Part shown: piece by piece, positions 15,890 to 24,752 of the stretch
Layout of the letters: each line of letters starts with the position of its first letter
How positions within the stretch are numbered: position 1 is the stretch's first letter
DNA from: Acidobacteriota bacterium
GTDB lineage: Bacteria; Acidobacteriota; Terriglobia; Terriglobales; Acidobacteriaceae
Length of the DNA: 64,000 nt
Direction of reading: 5' to 3'
NCBI GenBank assembly: GCA_025359885.1
Contig: JANYDG010000006.1
Location: forward strand, 1 to 64,000
The notes under the pieces: model-generated
The model's database searches: none
What the model was told of the DNA's origin: nothing
The model's input: the letters and a program-made list of their open reading frames with translations, nothing else
Translations under genes and position numbers: made by a program

Positions 15890-16851
15890 AACGCCTCCGC
15901 CAGCACTTGCCCGTAAATCTCGCGGTCGACATTGCCGCCGGTGAGGATGACGCCTGTGGTCTGGCCTCGTAACTGGTTCTTTTCCTGAAGCGCTCCGGCC
16001 AGCGCGGCGGCGGCGGCCCCCTCGGCGAGGTTGTGGGTGTCCTGGTAGTAGGCACGCATTGCGGCTGCGATTTCCGCGTCAGAGACCTCGACGATGCGCG
16101 CTACGTTGCCCCAGATGACCTGCATGGCATCCGGATTGGGAATGCGACAGGCCAGTCCGTCGGCAATTTGAGTGCTCGAAGGCGCTTCAACAACGCGCCT
16201 TTCGCGAAATGAAATGGCGTGCGAGGGAGAGGCAGCGGCTACGACTCCAACGATTTCAGTCTTCAGCCCAAGAGCGTTGCGCGCTGCCGCCATGCCGCAG
16301 ATGGAGGAGCCGAGGCCGATGGGGACGTAAACAGTGCCCAGTGGCGGGGCAGCGCGCAGAAATTCAAGCGCATAGGTTGCGGTGCCCATGACCAAGCGGG
16401 GATGGAAGGACTCAACCATCCGATGCCCCGGCTCTGCCGCCAGCGAACGAGCGAACTCAAGCGATTCCTGGAAATCGTCTCCATGCTCGATCAGCACCGC
16501 TCCCTGAGCTACCATGGCGCAATTCTTTTCAACGCTGTTGCCGCGCGGCACCACGATGATGGCCGCCAACCCGTGCATGCGGGCAGCCATGCTTACGCCC
16601 TGGCCGTGATTGCCACGGGTTGCTGCTACGACGGTGGTCATATTTGGGTAGGATTGCAAGAGCCAGTCAACGTAGACCAAAGCGCCGCGCAATTTAAAAG
16701 CGCCAACCGGCGTGTGATTCTCATGCTTGATATAGGCTGTGGAGCCAAGCCTTTCGTTCAACAGCGGCCAACTGTATTGGGGCGTGGGCGGCATGGTCTG
16801 GTAGACCACTTTTTGTGCGGCCTCAATCTCAGACAGGGTGGGCAAGAGCAT
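15886..16851 (-). CDS. Threonine/serine dehydratase (PLP ammonia-lyase)
   Basis: This fold type II PLP enzyme deaminates threonine to 2-oxobutyrate, or serine to pyruvate. The PLP lysine is in VGAFKLRGA (K53), the substrate loop in TRGNHGQGVS, the phosphate-binding glycine loop in IGLGSSICGMA, and the cofactor N1 region near VILTGGNVD. At 321 aa it lacks the C-terminal ACT regulatory domain of biosynthetic IlvA, so it is of the catabolic or unregulated type. It is coupled to the thioesterase gene by a 4-nt overlap. Confidence 0.88.
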   Translation of the reverse strand: MLLPTLSEIEAAQKVVYQTMPPTPQYSWPLLNERLGSTAYIKHENHTPVGAFKLRGALVYVDWLLQSYPNMTTVVAATRGNHGQGVSMAARMHGLAAIIVVPRGNSVEKNCAMVAQGAVLIEHGDDFQESLEFARSLAAEPGHRMVESFHPRLVMGTATYALEFLRAAPPLGTVYVPIGLGSSICGMAAARNALGLKTEIVGVVAAASPSHAISFRERRVVEAPSSTQIADGLACRIPNPDAMQVIWGNVARIVEVSDAEIAAAMRAYYQDTHNLAEGAAAAALAGALQEKNQLRGQTTGVILTGGNVDREIYGQVLAEAL

Positions 16852-16997
16852 GTTTTCAGCTTACGATAAGGTGTCTTTGGAAACCGCTGCGAGGTTGCGG
16901 TTTCTCGCATCAAACGTATTGAAAAACCGTCAGACCCGCGACGCGTTGACCAATTCAGACAACTGCAACCGCACTCCCTAGTGAAAAGGACCCACCC

Positions 16998-17753
16998 ATG
17001 AATCGTAGAATGGCAATCAAACAGATGAGCGGATTGGCGAGCGCCGTGGTTTTCGCAGCCTCTCGCGTGAGCCGGGCCGCAGGATTTCAAGCGGCCGCAG
17101 CAGCACCAGCATCGGCACCCGCGACAGCACCGACCGGCCCCTTTACATTACCCGCGTTACCCTATGCCTATGATGCGCTGGCTGACTATTTTGATGCCGA
17201 AACCATGCATCTGCACCATGACAAACACCACCAGGCGTATGTTGACAAGCTCAACGCAGCAGTCGCCGGGCATCCAGAAGTCGCTGGCAAGACCGTGGAA
17301 GAGCTCGTAGCCAACCTGAGCACGGTGCCTGAATCGATCCGTACAGCGGTGCGCAACCAGGGTGGCGGACACGCAAATCACTCCTTCTGGTGGCCCACAC
17401 TGGGCAAGGGCGGGGCGGCTCCTACTGGCGAGCTGGCCAAAGCAATTGACACGCGATTTTCGAGCTTTTCCGGCTTACAAGACAAACTGAGCGCGGCGGC
17501 TATCGGCGTCTTTGGCAGTGGATGGGCCTGGCTGGTGATCTCGCCGGCGGGCACGCTCGAAATTGAAACCACCCCCAACCAGGACAGCCCGCTCGCCCTC
17601 GGCCACAAGCCGGTGCTCGGCATCGATGTTTGGGAGCACGCCTACTACCTCAAGTACAAAAACAAGCGTGCCGACTACGTGAAGGCCTACTTCTCGGCAG
17701 TAAACTGGGACGCGGTGAGCGCCAAGTTTGCCGACAGCAAAAAGGCCGTCTAG
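16998..17753 (+). CDS. Exported Fe/Mn superoxide dismutase
   Basis: This enzyme dismutates superoxide. Its N-terminal extension carries a twin-arginine-like signal (NRRMAIKQMSG followed by a hydrophobic stretch and ASRVSRAAG), then an alanine/proline linker to about residue 47, so the folded metalloenzyme is probably exported. Core motifs are FTLPALPYAYDAL, MHLHHDKHHQAYV (first ligand H73), GGGHANHSFWW, and DVWEHAYYLKYKNKRADYV with the Asp and His ligands. The GGGHANH and DVWEHAYY contexts favour manganese, but metal choice cannot be proven. The Shine-Dalgarno AAAGGA is 7 nt upstream. A c-type cytochrome gene follows at once. Confidence 0.92.
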   Translation: MNRRMAIKQMSGLASAVVFAASRVSRAAGFQAAAAAPASAPATAPTGPFTLPALPYAYDALADYFDAETMHLHHDKHHQAYVDKLNAAVAGHPEVAGKTVEELVANLSTVPESIRTAVRNQGGGHANHSFWWPTLGKGGAAPTGELAKAIDTRFSSFSGLQDKLSAAAIGVFGSGWAWLVISPAGTLEIETTPNQDSPLALGHKPVLGIDVWEHAYYLKYKNKRADYVKAYFSAVNWDAVSAKFADSKKAV

Positions 17754-17754
17754 C

Positions 17755-18150
17755 TTGCGGAAGGGAACTGGGCGAACGCTGATTGAATGGGTGCCCCCGG
17801 TCTGGAATTTCAGACCGGGGGCCACGCTTGCGGCGGTGCTGGCTCTCACCGGATGCCGTCGCCAGCCAGCCCTGACCCCCCAACAGGTCGAGGGGCAGCA
17901 CCTGTATGCCGTTCGCTGCGCGCATTGCCACGAAGACAATGACCTCGCGCTCAAGCCGCCACCACCGAGTATTCACGGAGCCATGGCCAAAGCGAATCTG
18001 CCCAGTGGCGCTGCTGCGACCGATGCAGAAGTGCGGCGGCAGATCATTTACGGAAAAGGGAAGATGCCCAGCTTTTCCGGGCGCTTTACGGAAGAGCAAA
18101 TGGCCGCTCTGCTGGCTTATCTTCATACGGATATGCCGACCGAGAAATGA
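17755..18150 (+). CDS. Small c-type cytochrome, predicted lipoprotein
   Basis: This is a single-haem cytochrome c for extracytoplasmic electron transfer. The haem site is CAHCH, a distal methionine candidate sits in GKGKMPSF, and the C-terminal helix is TEEQMAALLAYL, the class I layout. Before it a hydrophobic stretch ending LALTGC resembles a lipobox. The start is uncertain: a TTG at 17755, one base after the SOD stop, has AAAAGG upstream and supplies a basic N-region; a GTG at 17791 is the alternative. A 12-bp hairpin lies in the first codons. Adjacency suggests co-expression with the superoxide dismutase. Confidence 0.8.
   Translation: MRKGTGRTLIEWVPPVWNFRPGATLAAVLALTGCRRQPALTPQQVEGQHLYAVRCAHCHEDNDLALKPPPPSIHGAMAKANLPSGAAATDAEVRRQIIYGKGKMPSFSGRFTEEQMAALLAYLHTDMPTEK
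17793..17822 (+). promoter_or_regulatory. Strong stem-loop at the SOD/cytochrome junction
   Basis: A perfect 12-bp GC-rich stem (17793-17804 with 17811-17822) closes a GAATTT loop, 40 nt after the SOD stop. There is no U-run behind it, so it is not a classical terminator. It lies inside the apparent coding start of the cytochrome and may attenuate it or protect the SOD mRNA 3' end. Confidence 0.6.
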
Positions 18151-18171
18151 CCAGGGCTTGCCAACTTTCCG

Positions 18172-19668
18172 CTAGCGGGGTGCCTCGCTGTCAGCTTCAG
18201 AGGCTTTTTTCTCGCCCTCCAGCGCACCACGACGCCCGGGAGAATCCTTGAGCACGGCACGAAAAGCCTCAAGTGCCGCCCCCGCGCGGTTTTGCGCCAA
18301 CAACAGGCTGCCAAGCAGCTCGCGGGCCGGAATGATCGGCCCTGGCGTCACCGGCAACTTTTCGATCCCGTCCTCTTCATCAGCAGCAGCCTGCATCAGT
18401 GCCACCGCTTCCTCGGGCTTGTTCTCCGCCTGGGCTGTCCAGGCTTGAACTTCCCGGGCTAGAATTTCGGTCTGAGTGCTCCAGTAGCTATTTCCCGCAG
18501 TCTGCAATTGCGAAGTCAACTCCTGCAATCGTGTCACTAGTTTCGGTGTCTCAACTGCGTGTCCGGTCCGGGCCAATCCCATCCCGCGAGCCCAAACAGC
18601 CAGGGCTGCAACCTGCGGTGGAGCGCCAGCAGGCTCTGTCATCCGCTCCGCTTCTGCCCATTGCCCGCGCTCTACAGCGTACCGAATCGGCATTGCCGTG
18701 GCAGCATACGCCACCTTCGCGTCCTTGAGGTTTAGCTCCCGCATCGCAGTGAGTTTCGAAATCACCTCTGCAGCTTCCTCATCGCGGCCCAATTGCAGAG
18801 TGGCGTAGACCAGGTAGTCCATCGCATGAAGTTCCTCTCCTACATCGCCCTGCTCGTGCGCCGAAGCCCTCGCGGCCCGATTTGAATTGATCGAGTCACT
18901 CCATAGACCGAGTCGCGTAAAGATGTGAGAGGGCATATGCAACGCGTGAGGCACGGATGGAGCGATCCCGGCGTAGGCTCGCGCCGCTGGCAAGCCCCTG
19001 GTCGCCAGTTCTGCGTTGTCGCAGGTGTGAATCATGTAGTGCGCGAGTCCAGGATGGTTAGGGAAACGACGGTAAAGCGGTTCGATGATTTCGACCGCCT
19101 CCTTTTGATTGGCGTGCGCCTTATCCGCTGGCGAGGCGCTGGCGAGGAGTGCAAGTGCGTAAAAAACCTGGGTCTCCACGTCGTCTTTGTTGTCCCTGGC
19201 CATCGCACCCATCGCGTGGGCATACTGAACGACCCGCGTCCCATAAGGCACGCCTGGAGAATCCTGGAAGATCAACGCCAACGCCGAGATCCACTGGCGA
19301 TCACGCAGCGACGCAGTACCTTCGCTTTGAGCCAGGGTTATCTCCTGTCTCCCCGACAACTGCACGTCGGCAGCGGTCGGCGGCTCCCATAGCTGGTGGT
19401 AGTACGACATTGCAATGCCCCAATGCGCCATCGCGCACTGCGGGTCCTGCGAGGCCACTTCCTGGAAGGCCTTCCGCGCCGGACCGTAGGCGAAGGAGTG
19501 CAAAAGTGCAACGCCGCGCTCAAATTTATCCTGGACCGACGGCTGGCAGGAGGTAGAAAAAGTTACTTTTCCCAACTTTTCCGGTGCGGGATGGTCGTGA
19601 GATTCCTGGGCCAGCGAACAGGGAACAAGGGAAAGCGCCACAAGCAAAACTCGGGGGTAAACGGGCAT
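18172..19668 (-). CDS. Secreted tetratricopeptide-repeat protein, 498 aa
   Basis: The protein has a signal peptide (RVLLVALSLVPCSLAQ) and then a largely helical sequence with TPR-like pairs, clearest in YGPARKAFQEVASQDPQCAMAHW, in YRRFPNHPGLAHY and in a C-terminal repeat (NRAGAALEAFRAVLKDSP). Several histidine-rich helices (MPSHIFTRLG, HALHMPSH) are notable. It probably scaffolds protein-protein contacts in the periplasm; the partner is unknown. The ATG at 19668 has GGAGG 7 nt upstream and starts the signal peptide, and is preferred over an earlier in-frame start at 19692. It converges on the cytochrome gene, 21 bp away. Confidence 0.8.
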   Translation of the reverse strand: MPVYPRVLLVALSLVPCSLAQESHDHPAPEKLGKVTFSTSCQPSVQDKFERGVALLHSFAYGPARKAFQEVASQDPQCAMAHWGIAMSYYHQLWEPPTAADVQLSGRQEITLAQSEGTASLRDRQWISALALIFQDSPGVPYGTRVVQYAHAMGAMARDNKDDVETQVFYALALLASASPADKAHANQKEAVEIIEPLYRRFPNHPGLAHYMIHTCDNAELATRGLPAARAYAGIAPSVPHALHMPSHIFTRLGLWSDSINSNRAARASAHEQGDVGEELHAMDYLVYATLQLGRDEEAAEVISKLTAMRELNLKDAKVAYAATAMPIRYAVERGQWAEAERMTEPAGAPPQVAALAVWARGMGLARTGHAVETPKLVTRLQELTSQLQTAGNSYWSTQTEILAREVQAWTAQAENKPEEAVALMQAAADEEDGIEKLPVTPGPIIPARELLGSLLLAQNRAGAALEAFRAVLKDSPGRRGALEGEKKASEADSEAPR

Positions 19669-19832
19669 GCAAAACCTCCATCCACGTTGCATCCACTATA
19701 GCGGTGGTCGAGCCTGTTTTCGCCGGCATTCCTCACTCCCAGTGAACCGAGCCACGGCTCCAGTGAACTGCCGGTGACCTGCAACAGACGCATCAAAGCA
19801 GACCGGGCTGCGCAACTATATACTGAGAGACT

Positions 19833-21152
19833 ATGGCGACGGGCAAAACCTTCTATCTCGAAACCTTCGGCTGCCAGATGAATGTCCATGACTCGGAAAA
19901 AGTCATTGGCACACTTGAGCAGCAGGGATACGCGCAGGTGCAGGTGGAGGAAGACGCTGATCTGCTGCTGTACAACACCTGTTCGATTCGCGACAAAGCT
20001 GAGCAGAAGGTCTTCAATCGGCTCAATGACTACAAAAAGCTGCACAAGGAAGGCAAGCGCTTTGCTGTGATTGGCTGCGTTGCTCAGCAGGAAGGCGAGA
20101 AGATTTTCGAGCGCGCACCTTACGTCTCGATCGTGGCCGGCTCCGCTTCTTACCGCAAGCTGCCCGAAATGCTGGCACGCCTGGAGGCTGGGGAGACCCG
20201 CATCACGGGCCTTGACGACCGCCAGACCGACCTTACCTTTGAGACGGAATTCACCTCGCGGCAAAATCCTTACCGCGGCTACATCACCATCATTGAGGGC
20301 TGTGATAAGTTCTGCTCTTACTGCGTGGTGCCGTATACGCGCGGCAAGGAGCGCAGTCGCACCTCCGATTCCGTACTGGAGGAGGCGCGGCGCATTGTCG
20401 ACCTCGGCTACACGGAAATTCAACTGCTGGGCCAGAACGTGAACAGCTTCCGCGACCCCTCTGGCAAGCGCACCTTTGCCGAGCTGCTGCAGGCGCTGGG
20501 GGAACTGCCTGGCGTGCGGCGTGTCCGCTTCACTACCAGCCATCCGCGTGACTTTACCCGCGACATTGTCGAGGTTATCGACGCAGTTCCGACGCTTTGT
20601 GACCATATTCATCTGCCGGTGCAGTCTGGATCGTCGCGCATTTTGCGCATGATGGCCCGCGAATATACACGCGATTGGTACCTGGAGCGGATTAGCTGGG
20701 TCAAGGCTGCAAAACGGCAGATTGCACTTACGACTGACATCATCGTAGGTTTTCCAGGGGAGACTCCCGAGGATTTTGAGCAGACGATTGACCTGCTCAA
20801 TGAGGTTCAGTACGATGCCGTCTTCGGGTTCAAGTACTCGGCCCGGCCTAACACCCCGGCGCTGGTCATGATTGATTCCATACCGGATGTGGAAAAATCG
20901 ACACGCCTTCAGGTACTGCTTGACCGTCAAAGAGAGATTCAAAGAGTCAACTACGACAAGCACTTAGGTGAGATTCTTGAAGCGATGGTTGAGGGTATAA
21001 ACCCGGCGAGAGGTCAAATCAATGGACGGAGTTCGCAAAACAAGCCGATAAATTTTACCTGGAAGAATCCGATTGCGCCGGCCCCGGGTACCTATCACCA
21101 GGTGAGAATTACCAAGACTTTTCCGAACAGCCTGGTGGGCGAAGCGGTTTAG
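19833..21152 (+). CDS. miaB: tRNA-2-methylthio-N6-dimethylallyladenosine synthase MiaB
   Basis: MiaB adds a methylthio group at position 37 of tRNAs that read UNN codons, using two [4Fe-4S] clusters and SAM. The N-terminal UPF0004 domain has FYLETFGCQMNVHDSE, NTCSIRDKAE and VIGCVAQQEG, with the three cysteines of the auxiliary cluster. The radical-SAM motif is GCDKFCSYCVVPYTRGKERS (CxxxCxxC). The C-terminal region GEILEAMVEG onward is the TRAM RNA-binding domain. The length of 439 aa is standard. It is followed closely by a DUF151 gene on the same strand. Confidence 0.96.
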   Translation: MATGKTFYLETFGCQMNVHDSEKVIGTLEQQGYAQVQVEEDADLLLYNTCSIRDKAEQKVFNRLNDYKKLHKEGKRFAVIGCVAQQEGEKIFERAPYVSIVAGSASYRKLPEMLARLEAGETRITGLDDRQTDLTFETEFTSRQNPYRGYITIIEGCDKFCSYCVVPYTRGKERSRTSDSVLEEARRIVDLGYTEIQLLGQNVNSFRDPSGKRTFAELLQALGELPGVRRVRFTTSHPRDFTRDIVEVIDAVPTLCDHIHLPVQSGSSRILRMMAREYTRDWYLERISWVKAAKRQIALTTDIIVGFPGETPEDFEQTIDLLNEVQYDAVFGFKYSARPNTPALVMIDSIPDVEKSTRLQVLLDRQREIQRVNYDKHLGEILEAMVEGINPARGQINGRSSQNKPINFTWKNPIAPAPGTYHQVRITKTFPNSLVGEAV

Positions 21153-21173
21153 TGTTTTGAAGGGGAGGGCAAT

Positions 21174-21662
21174 GTGGACGTTGAAATGCGCATTCGCGGG
21201 TTGATGATGGACCCCAATACAAACATGCCCATCGTCATCCTCAAGGATGTGGGTTCCGATACCATCCTTCCGATCTGGGTTGGTATCTATGAAGCGAACG
21301 CCATCGCCATCGAAATCGAAAAGATGTCAGCGCCGCGCCCGATGACCCATGACCTGGCGCAAAACCTCATCCATTCAATGAATGGCCGGCTGAATCGTGT
21401 TGTTATTACAGAGCTTAAGGACGATACGTTTTTTGCAATTCTATGGCTGACTCAGGGAGGGGAGCCGGTTACGGTGGATGCACGGCCGTCTGATGCGATT
21501 GCATTGGCGCTGCGCGCCGATTGCCCAATCTATGTTGCGGAGCCTGTTTTGGCCGTTGCTCGGCTGAATAATGCTGGCCCGCCCGAGAGCGGAACCACAG
21601 AACAACTGCGTAAATGGCTCGAAGGCCTGAACGATGAAGACCTGGGTCGCTACAAGATGTAG
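21174..21662 (+). CDS. DUF151 bifunctional-nuclease domain protein
   Basis: The protein contains the BFN/DUF151 domain, known in plants and in Thermotoga-type structures and associated with nuclease activity. Landmarks are MRIRGLMMDPNTNMPIVIL, a LPIWVGIYEANAIAIEIE strand-helix, MTHDLAQNLIHSM, and VDARPSDAIALALRADCPIYV. The length of 162 aa is normal. The GTG at 21174 is preceded by a GGGGAGGG purine run. It sits 21 nt behind miaB, so the two are probably co-transcribed; a role in RNA or nucleic-acid turnover fits but is unproven for bacterial members. Confidence 0.88.
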   Translation: MDVEMRIRGLMMDPNTNMPIVILKDVGSDTILPIWVGIYEANAIAIEIEKMSAPRPMTHDLAQNLIHSMNGRLNRVVITELKDDTFFAILWLTQGGEPVTVDARPSDAIALALRADCPIYVAEPVLAVARLNNAGPPESGTTEQLRKWLEGLNDEDLGRYKM

Positions 21663-21722
21663 TCTGGCCTCGCTGTGACTCCTTCGCTGAAGTTTTGTTA
21701 CTTTCCTGAGGTGAAGGCGAGA

Positions 21723-22262
21723 ATGCTTGTTGCTTCCATACGATTTGGATTCATCCTGACACTTGGAGCGTTGATGGGCGCAAATTCTGGGTTCGCACCA
21801 CAGTCTTCGCCGCAGCCTGCCAACCATTTTCCCGTCGTCAACAGCAGCGACCTGAACGGGCGTGCTCTTTCACTCCCAAAGGACCTGCCAGGCGAACGCA
21901 CAATTCTGATTGTGGCATTTCAGCGGGAGCAACAGGCGGACGTGGACACGTGGACAACCGGCTTGCATCTGGCAGACGGTAAAACACCATGGCTTGAACT
22001 CCCGGTTATCGACAATCCCGGAGTGATCGGTCGATGGTTTATTGATACCGGAATGCGCCGCGGCATTCCGAGCACGTCTACAAGGGCCCATGTGGTCACC
22101 GTGTATACCAGCAAAACTGAATTCAAAAAGGCGATTGGAATCAGCTCCGAAGCGACGGTGTACGCGTTGGTCGTTGATCGGCAGGGCACCATACTCACAT
22201 CGATCGCCGGACGCTTCAGTGAAGCGGGCGCAGAAACGATCCTCGCCGCCATTCGAGGTTAA
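21723..22262 (+). CDS. Secreted thioredoxin-like protein, possibly ATP10-like
   Basis: A signal peptide (SIRFGFILTLGALMGANSG) precedes a mature domain of about 150 aa. The spacing of LNGRALSLPKDLPGERTILIVAFQREQQ, a VVTVYTSKTEF segment and ALVVDRQGTILTSIAGRF resembles thioredoxin-fold proteins of the ATP10 type, but no CxxC pair is present, so redox activity is unlikely. The ATG at 21723 is preferred because it begins the signal peptide and has a purine-rich AAGGCGAGA just upstream. It is 60 nt after the DUF151 gene and may belong to the same unit. Confidence 0.6.
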   Translation: MLVASIRFGFILTLGALMGANSGFAPQSSPQPANHFPVVNSSDLNGRALSLPKDLPGERTILIVAFQREQQADVDTWTTGLHLADGKTPWLELPVIDNPGVIGRWFIDTGMRRGIPSTSTRAHVVTVYTSKTEFKKAIGISSEATVYALVVDRQGTILTSIAGRFSEAGAETILAAIRG

Positions 22263-22458
22263 TGGCAACAGCCGATACTCAATCTTGGCTGAACTTGTGT
22301 TGTTTACAGAATATCTGTTATCGGACATATTGAATCTGGATTGTAGTTGAAGGATATCCTGCTAAATAGCTGACGATTGGCCACTTCGCTGCATGTGCTC
22401 CTCGGGAATTCTACCTTGCTGGAGAATCCATTCTGGATATCGCTGCATCTATCCAGCC

Positions 22459-23313
22459 ATGAGTGATTTTGCAAAAACCTTCAAGCTTGGCGGCGACCTT
22501 GATGTGAACCGTCTTGGATTTGGTGCGATGCGCATTGTTGGCGATGGCGTGTGGGGCGAGCCAAAGGACCCAGAGAATTCCAGACGTGTGTTGCGGCGCG
22601 CTGTGGAGTTGGGCGTCAACTTCATCGACACCGCCGACGCTTATGGGCCGGATGTCAGCGAGCGGTTGATCGGCGAGGCGCTGCTACCTTATTCCAAAGG
22701 GCTGGTCATTGCGACCAAAGCGGGATTGACGCGGCAAGGCCCGGTGAAGTGGGCACCTGTAGGCCGCGCGGAATACCTGGTCCAACAGGTTGAGATGAGC
22801 CTGCGACTCCTGAAACAGGAGACCCTTGACCTGTGGCAGCTGCATCGAATTGACCCGAAAACTCCTTTGGAGGAGTCTCTTGGGGCGATGAAGGCCATGC
22901 AGCAGCAAGGCAAGATCCGGCATATCGGACTGAGCGAAGTCAAGGTGCCCGAGATCGAGCAGGCGCGCAAAGTGGTGGAAATCGCAAGCGTGCAAAACAA
23001 ATACAACCTCAGCGACCGGGCCCATGAGGATGTGGTGGAATATTGCGAGAAGCACGGAATTGCCTTTATTCCGTGGTTCCCTATCGCTGCTGGCAAGCTT
23101 GCCAAGCCGGGAGGCGTTCTCGATGTGGTCGCCAGAAAACATGATGCGACGGTCAGCCAGTTGTCAATTGCGTGGCTGCTGCATCACTCGCCGGTGATTC
23201 TGCCCATTCCCGGCACGTCTTCGGTGGCGCACCTGGAGGAGAACATCAAGGCAGCAAAAGTGAGCCTGAGCGACGCGGAATGGGCTGAGATTGAGGCGGC
23301 GGCGCAGTCATAA
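22459..23313 (+). CDS. Aldo/keto reductase
   Basis: This is an NADPH-dependent aldehyde/ketone reductase with a TIM-barrel fold. The catalytic tetrad is visible: Asp in FIDTADAYG (D57), Tyr in the same block (Y62), Lys in VIATKAGL (K87) and His in WQLHRID. The C-terminal cofactor region shows PIPGTSSVAHLEENIKA. The length of 284 aa from the ATG at 22459 is typical; a longer open frame begins at 22393 but adds no family sequence. The physiological substrate is unknown. Confidence 0.92.
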   Translation: MSDFAKTFKLGGDLDVNRLGFGAMRIVGDGVWGEPKDPENSRRVLRRAVELGVNFIDTADAYGPDVSERLIGEALLPYSKGLVIATKAGLTRQGPVKWAPVGRAEYLVQQVEMSLRLLKQETLDLWQLHRIDPKTPLEESLGAMKAMQQQGKIRHIGLSEVKVPEIEQARKVVEIASVQNKYNLSDRAHEDVVEYCEKHGIAFIPWFPIAAGKLAKPGGVLDVVARKHDATVSQLSIAWLLHHSPVILPIPGTSSVAHLEENIKAAKVSLSDAEWAEIEAAAQS

Positions 23314-23325
23314 CCTGGGAGTCCT

Positions 23326-24690
23326 TCATAGCTCGGCGAGTTCAGCATTGAGCGCTTCAGAATCCTTGTACCAACCGCGCAGCAGGATCGCCGAAATCAC
23401 GATCAAGGCCAGCGTCAGGCCGATCCACATGCCGTAGATGCCCCATTTGAGCACGAAGCAGAGAATCATTCCGAGCGGCAGGCCCAGGATCCAGTAGCCG
23501 ATGAAGTTGGCAATCATGGGCGCGCGAGTCTCGCCGAGCCCACGCAGGGCCCCGGTGCACACGGTCTGGACGCCGTCAAAAATCTGGAACGCTGCCGCAA
23601 TCCATAGCAAACTGGGACCGACGGCGAGCACACGCGGATCTGCGGTAAAAAGCTCGATAAGTGGCCGAGGCGCAACCAGAAATACCAGTCCTGCGAGGAC
23701 CATGAAAGCGGTGCCGAGACCGAGCGCAAGCCAGCCGGCACGACGGGCTTTGGCCTTGTCTCCTGCACCGACGGCATGGCCTACGCTGACGGCAGCAGCG
23801 GCTGAAATCCCCAGCGGCACCATGTAGGTGATGCTGGCGTAGTTGATTGCGATCTGGTGCGTGGCCAGCGCGATAGGTGTAAGCCAGCCGGCGGAGAGAG
23901 TGGCGGTGTTCCAGGCGCCAACCTCGAGGGCGATTTGAATGGCAGCTGGAAAGCCCAGTATCAGGAGCCTCGCGATGCGGTCAAATTGCGGACCCGCCCA
24001 GTGGCGGAAAAGCGGGTGGCCGCGCTTGCGTTCGTACCGCCAGGCGAAACCGAGCAGCGAAACTGCCATCAAAATGCGCGCGACGACGGTAGACAAGGCA
24101 GACCCACGCACTCCCATGGCGGGGAAGCCGAGGTGGCCGTAGATCAGCACCCAATTCCCTCCCCAGTTCAATAGATTGGCGCCGACGTAGGTGAGGGTAA
24201 TCACGCATACCTGGCCTACGCCTTGGAGATAACGCCGTGAAGCGCCGTAGAGCAGCAGCGGCAGGAGGCTCCAATTGAGCATGCGGAGGTAGCTGGCGCC
24301 CGGTCCCGCGACCTCTGGCGTGATGCCAAATCGTGCAAAGCCAAAGCTGGCGACGGCAATCAGAATCATCAGCAGTGGCGCAATGGCAGTGGCGAGATAA
24401 ACCCCCTGGGCCAGCCAGCGGTGGCAATCGTCGTAGTCTTTACGACCGTAGGCCTGCGCGACCACCGTGTCCAGGCCGAGGAGCAGGCCAATGCCAAAGA
24501 TTGACGGCGTGTAGAACAGAGCATTGCCGATGGCAACGGCTCCGATAGCCGCCGGGCCTAGCCTGCCGACCATGATCGTGTCCACAACGCTCTGGGCCAT
24601 CCATCCTAGCTCGCTCAGAACGACCGGAATGGCCAGGCGCATGAGGTCGGCTAGTTCCCTTCTTAACCTGTCGCCAGATGCCTTGGTCAT
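23326..24690 (-). CDS. MATE-family multidrug/metabolite exporter
   Basis: A twelve-helix transporter that expels organic cations or metabolites using a Na+ or H+ gradient. The N-lobe begins with LAIPVVLSELGWMAQSVVDT and MVGRLGPAAIGAVAIGNA, the classical MATE signature; the C-lobe repeats it around TPIALATHQIAINYAS. The length of 454 aa is normal. It lies 62 bp downstream of kduI on the same strand and could be the last gene of the uronate operon, though the link is positional only. Confidence 0.92.
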   Translation of the reverse strand: MTKASGDRLRRELADLMRLAIPVVLSELGWMAQSVVDTIMVGRLGPAAIGAVAIGNALFYTPSIFGIGLLLGLDTVVAQAYGRKDYDDCHRWLAQGVYLATAIAPLLMILIAVASFGFARFGITPEVAGPGASYLRMLNWSLLPLLLYGASRRYLQGVGQVCVITLTYVGANLLNWGGNWVLIYGHLGFPAMGVRGSALSTVVARILMAVSLLGFAWRYERKRGHPLFRHWAGPQFDRIARLLILGFPAAIQIALEVGAWNTATLSAGWLTPIALATHQIAINYASITYMVPLGISAAAAVSVGHAVGAGDKAKARRAGWLALGLGTAFMVLAGLVFLVAPRPLIELFTADPRVLAVGPSLLWIAAAFQIFDGVQTVCTGALRGLGETRAPMIANFIGYWILGLPLGMILCFVLKWGIYGMWIGLTLALIVISAILLRGWYKDSEALNAELAEL

Positions 24691-24752
24691 CCTGTCAGTC
24701 TAAGCGGTCAGGCAAGAGCAATCCAAACAGGAGCCGACCAAGCTGCCACAGA

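Noticed and set aside
17793-17822. Classical rho-independent terminator after the superoxide dismutase
   Set aside because: The stem is strong but no U-tract follows on either strand and the cytochrome frame runs through it.
19563-20963. 466-codon minus-strand open frame opposite miaB
   Set aside because: It is the antisense shadow of a strongly supported miaB and shows no recognisable domain.
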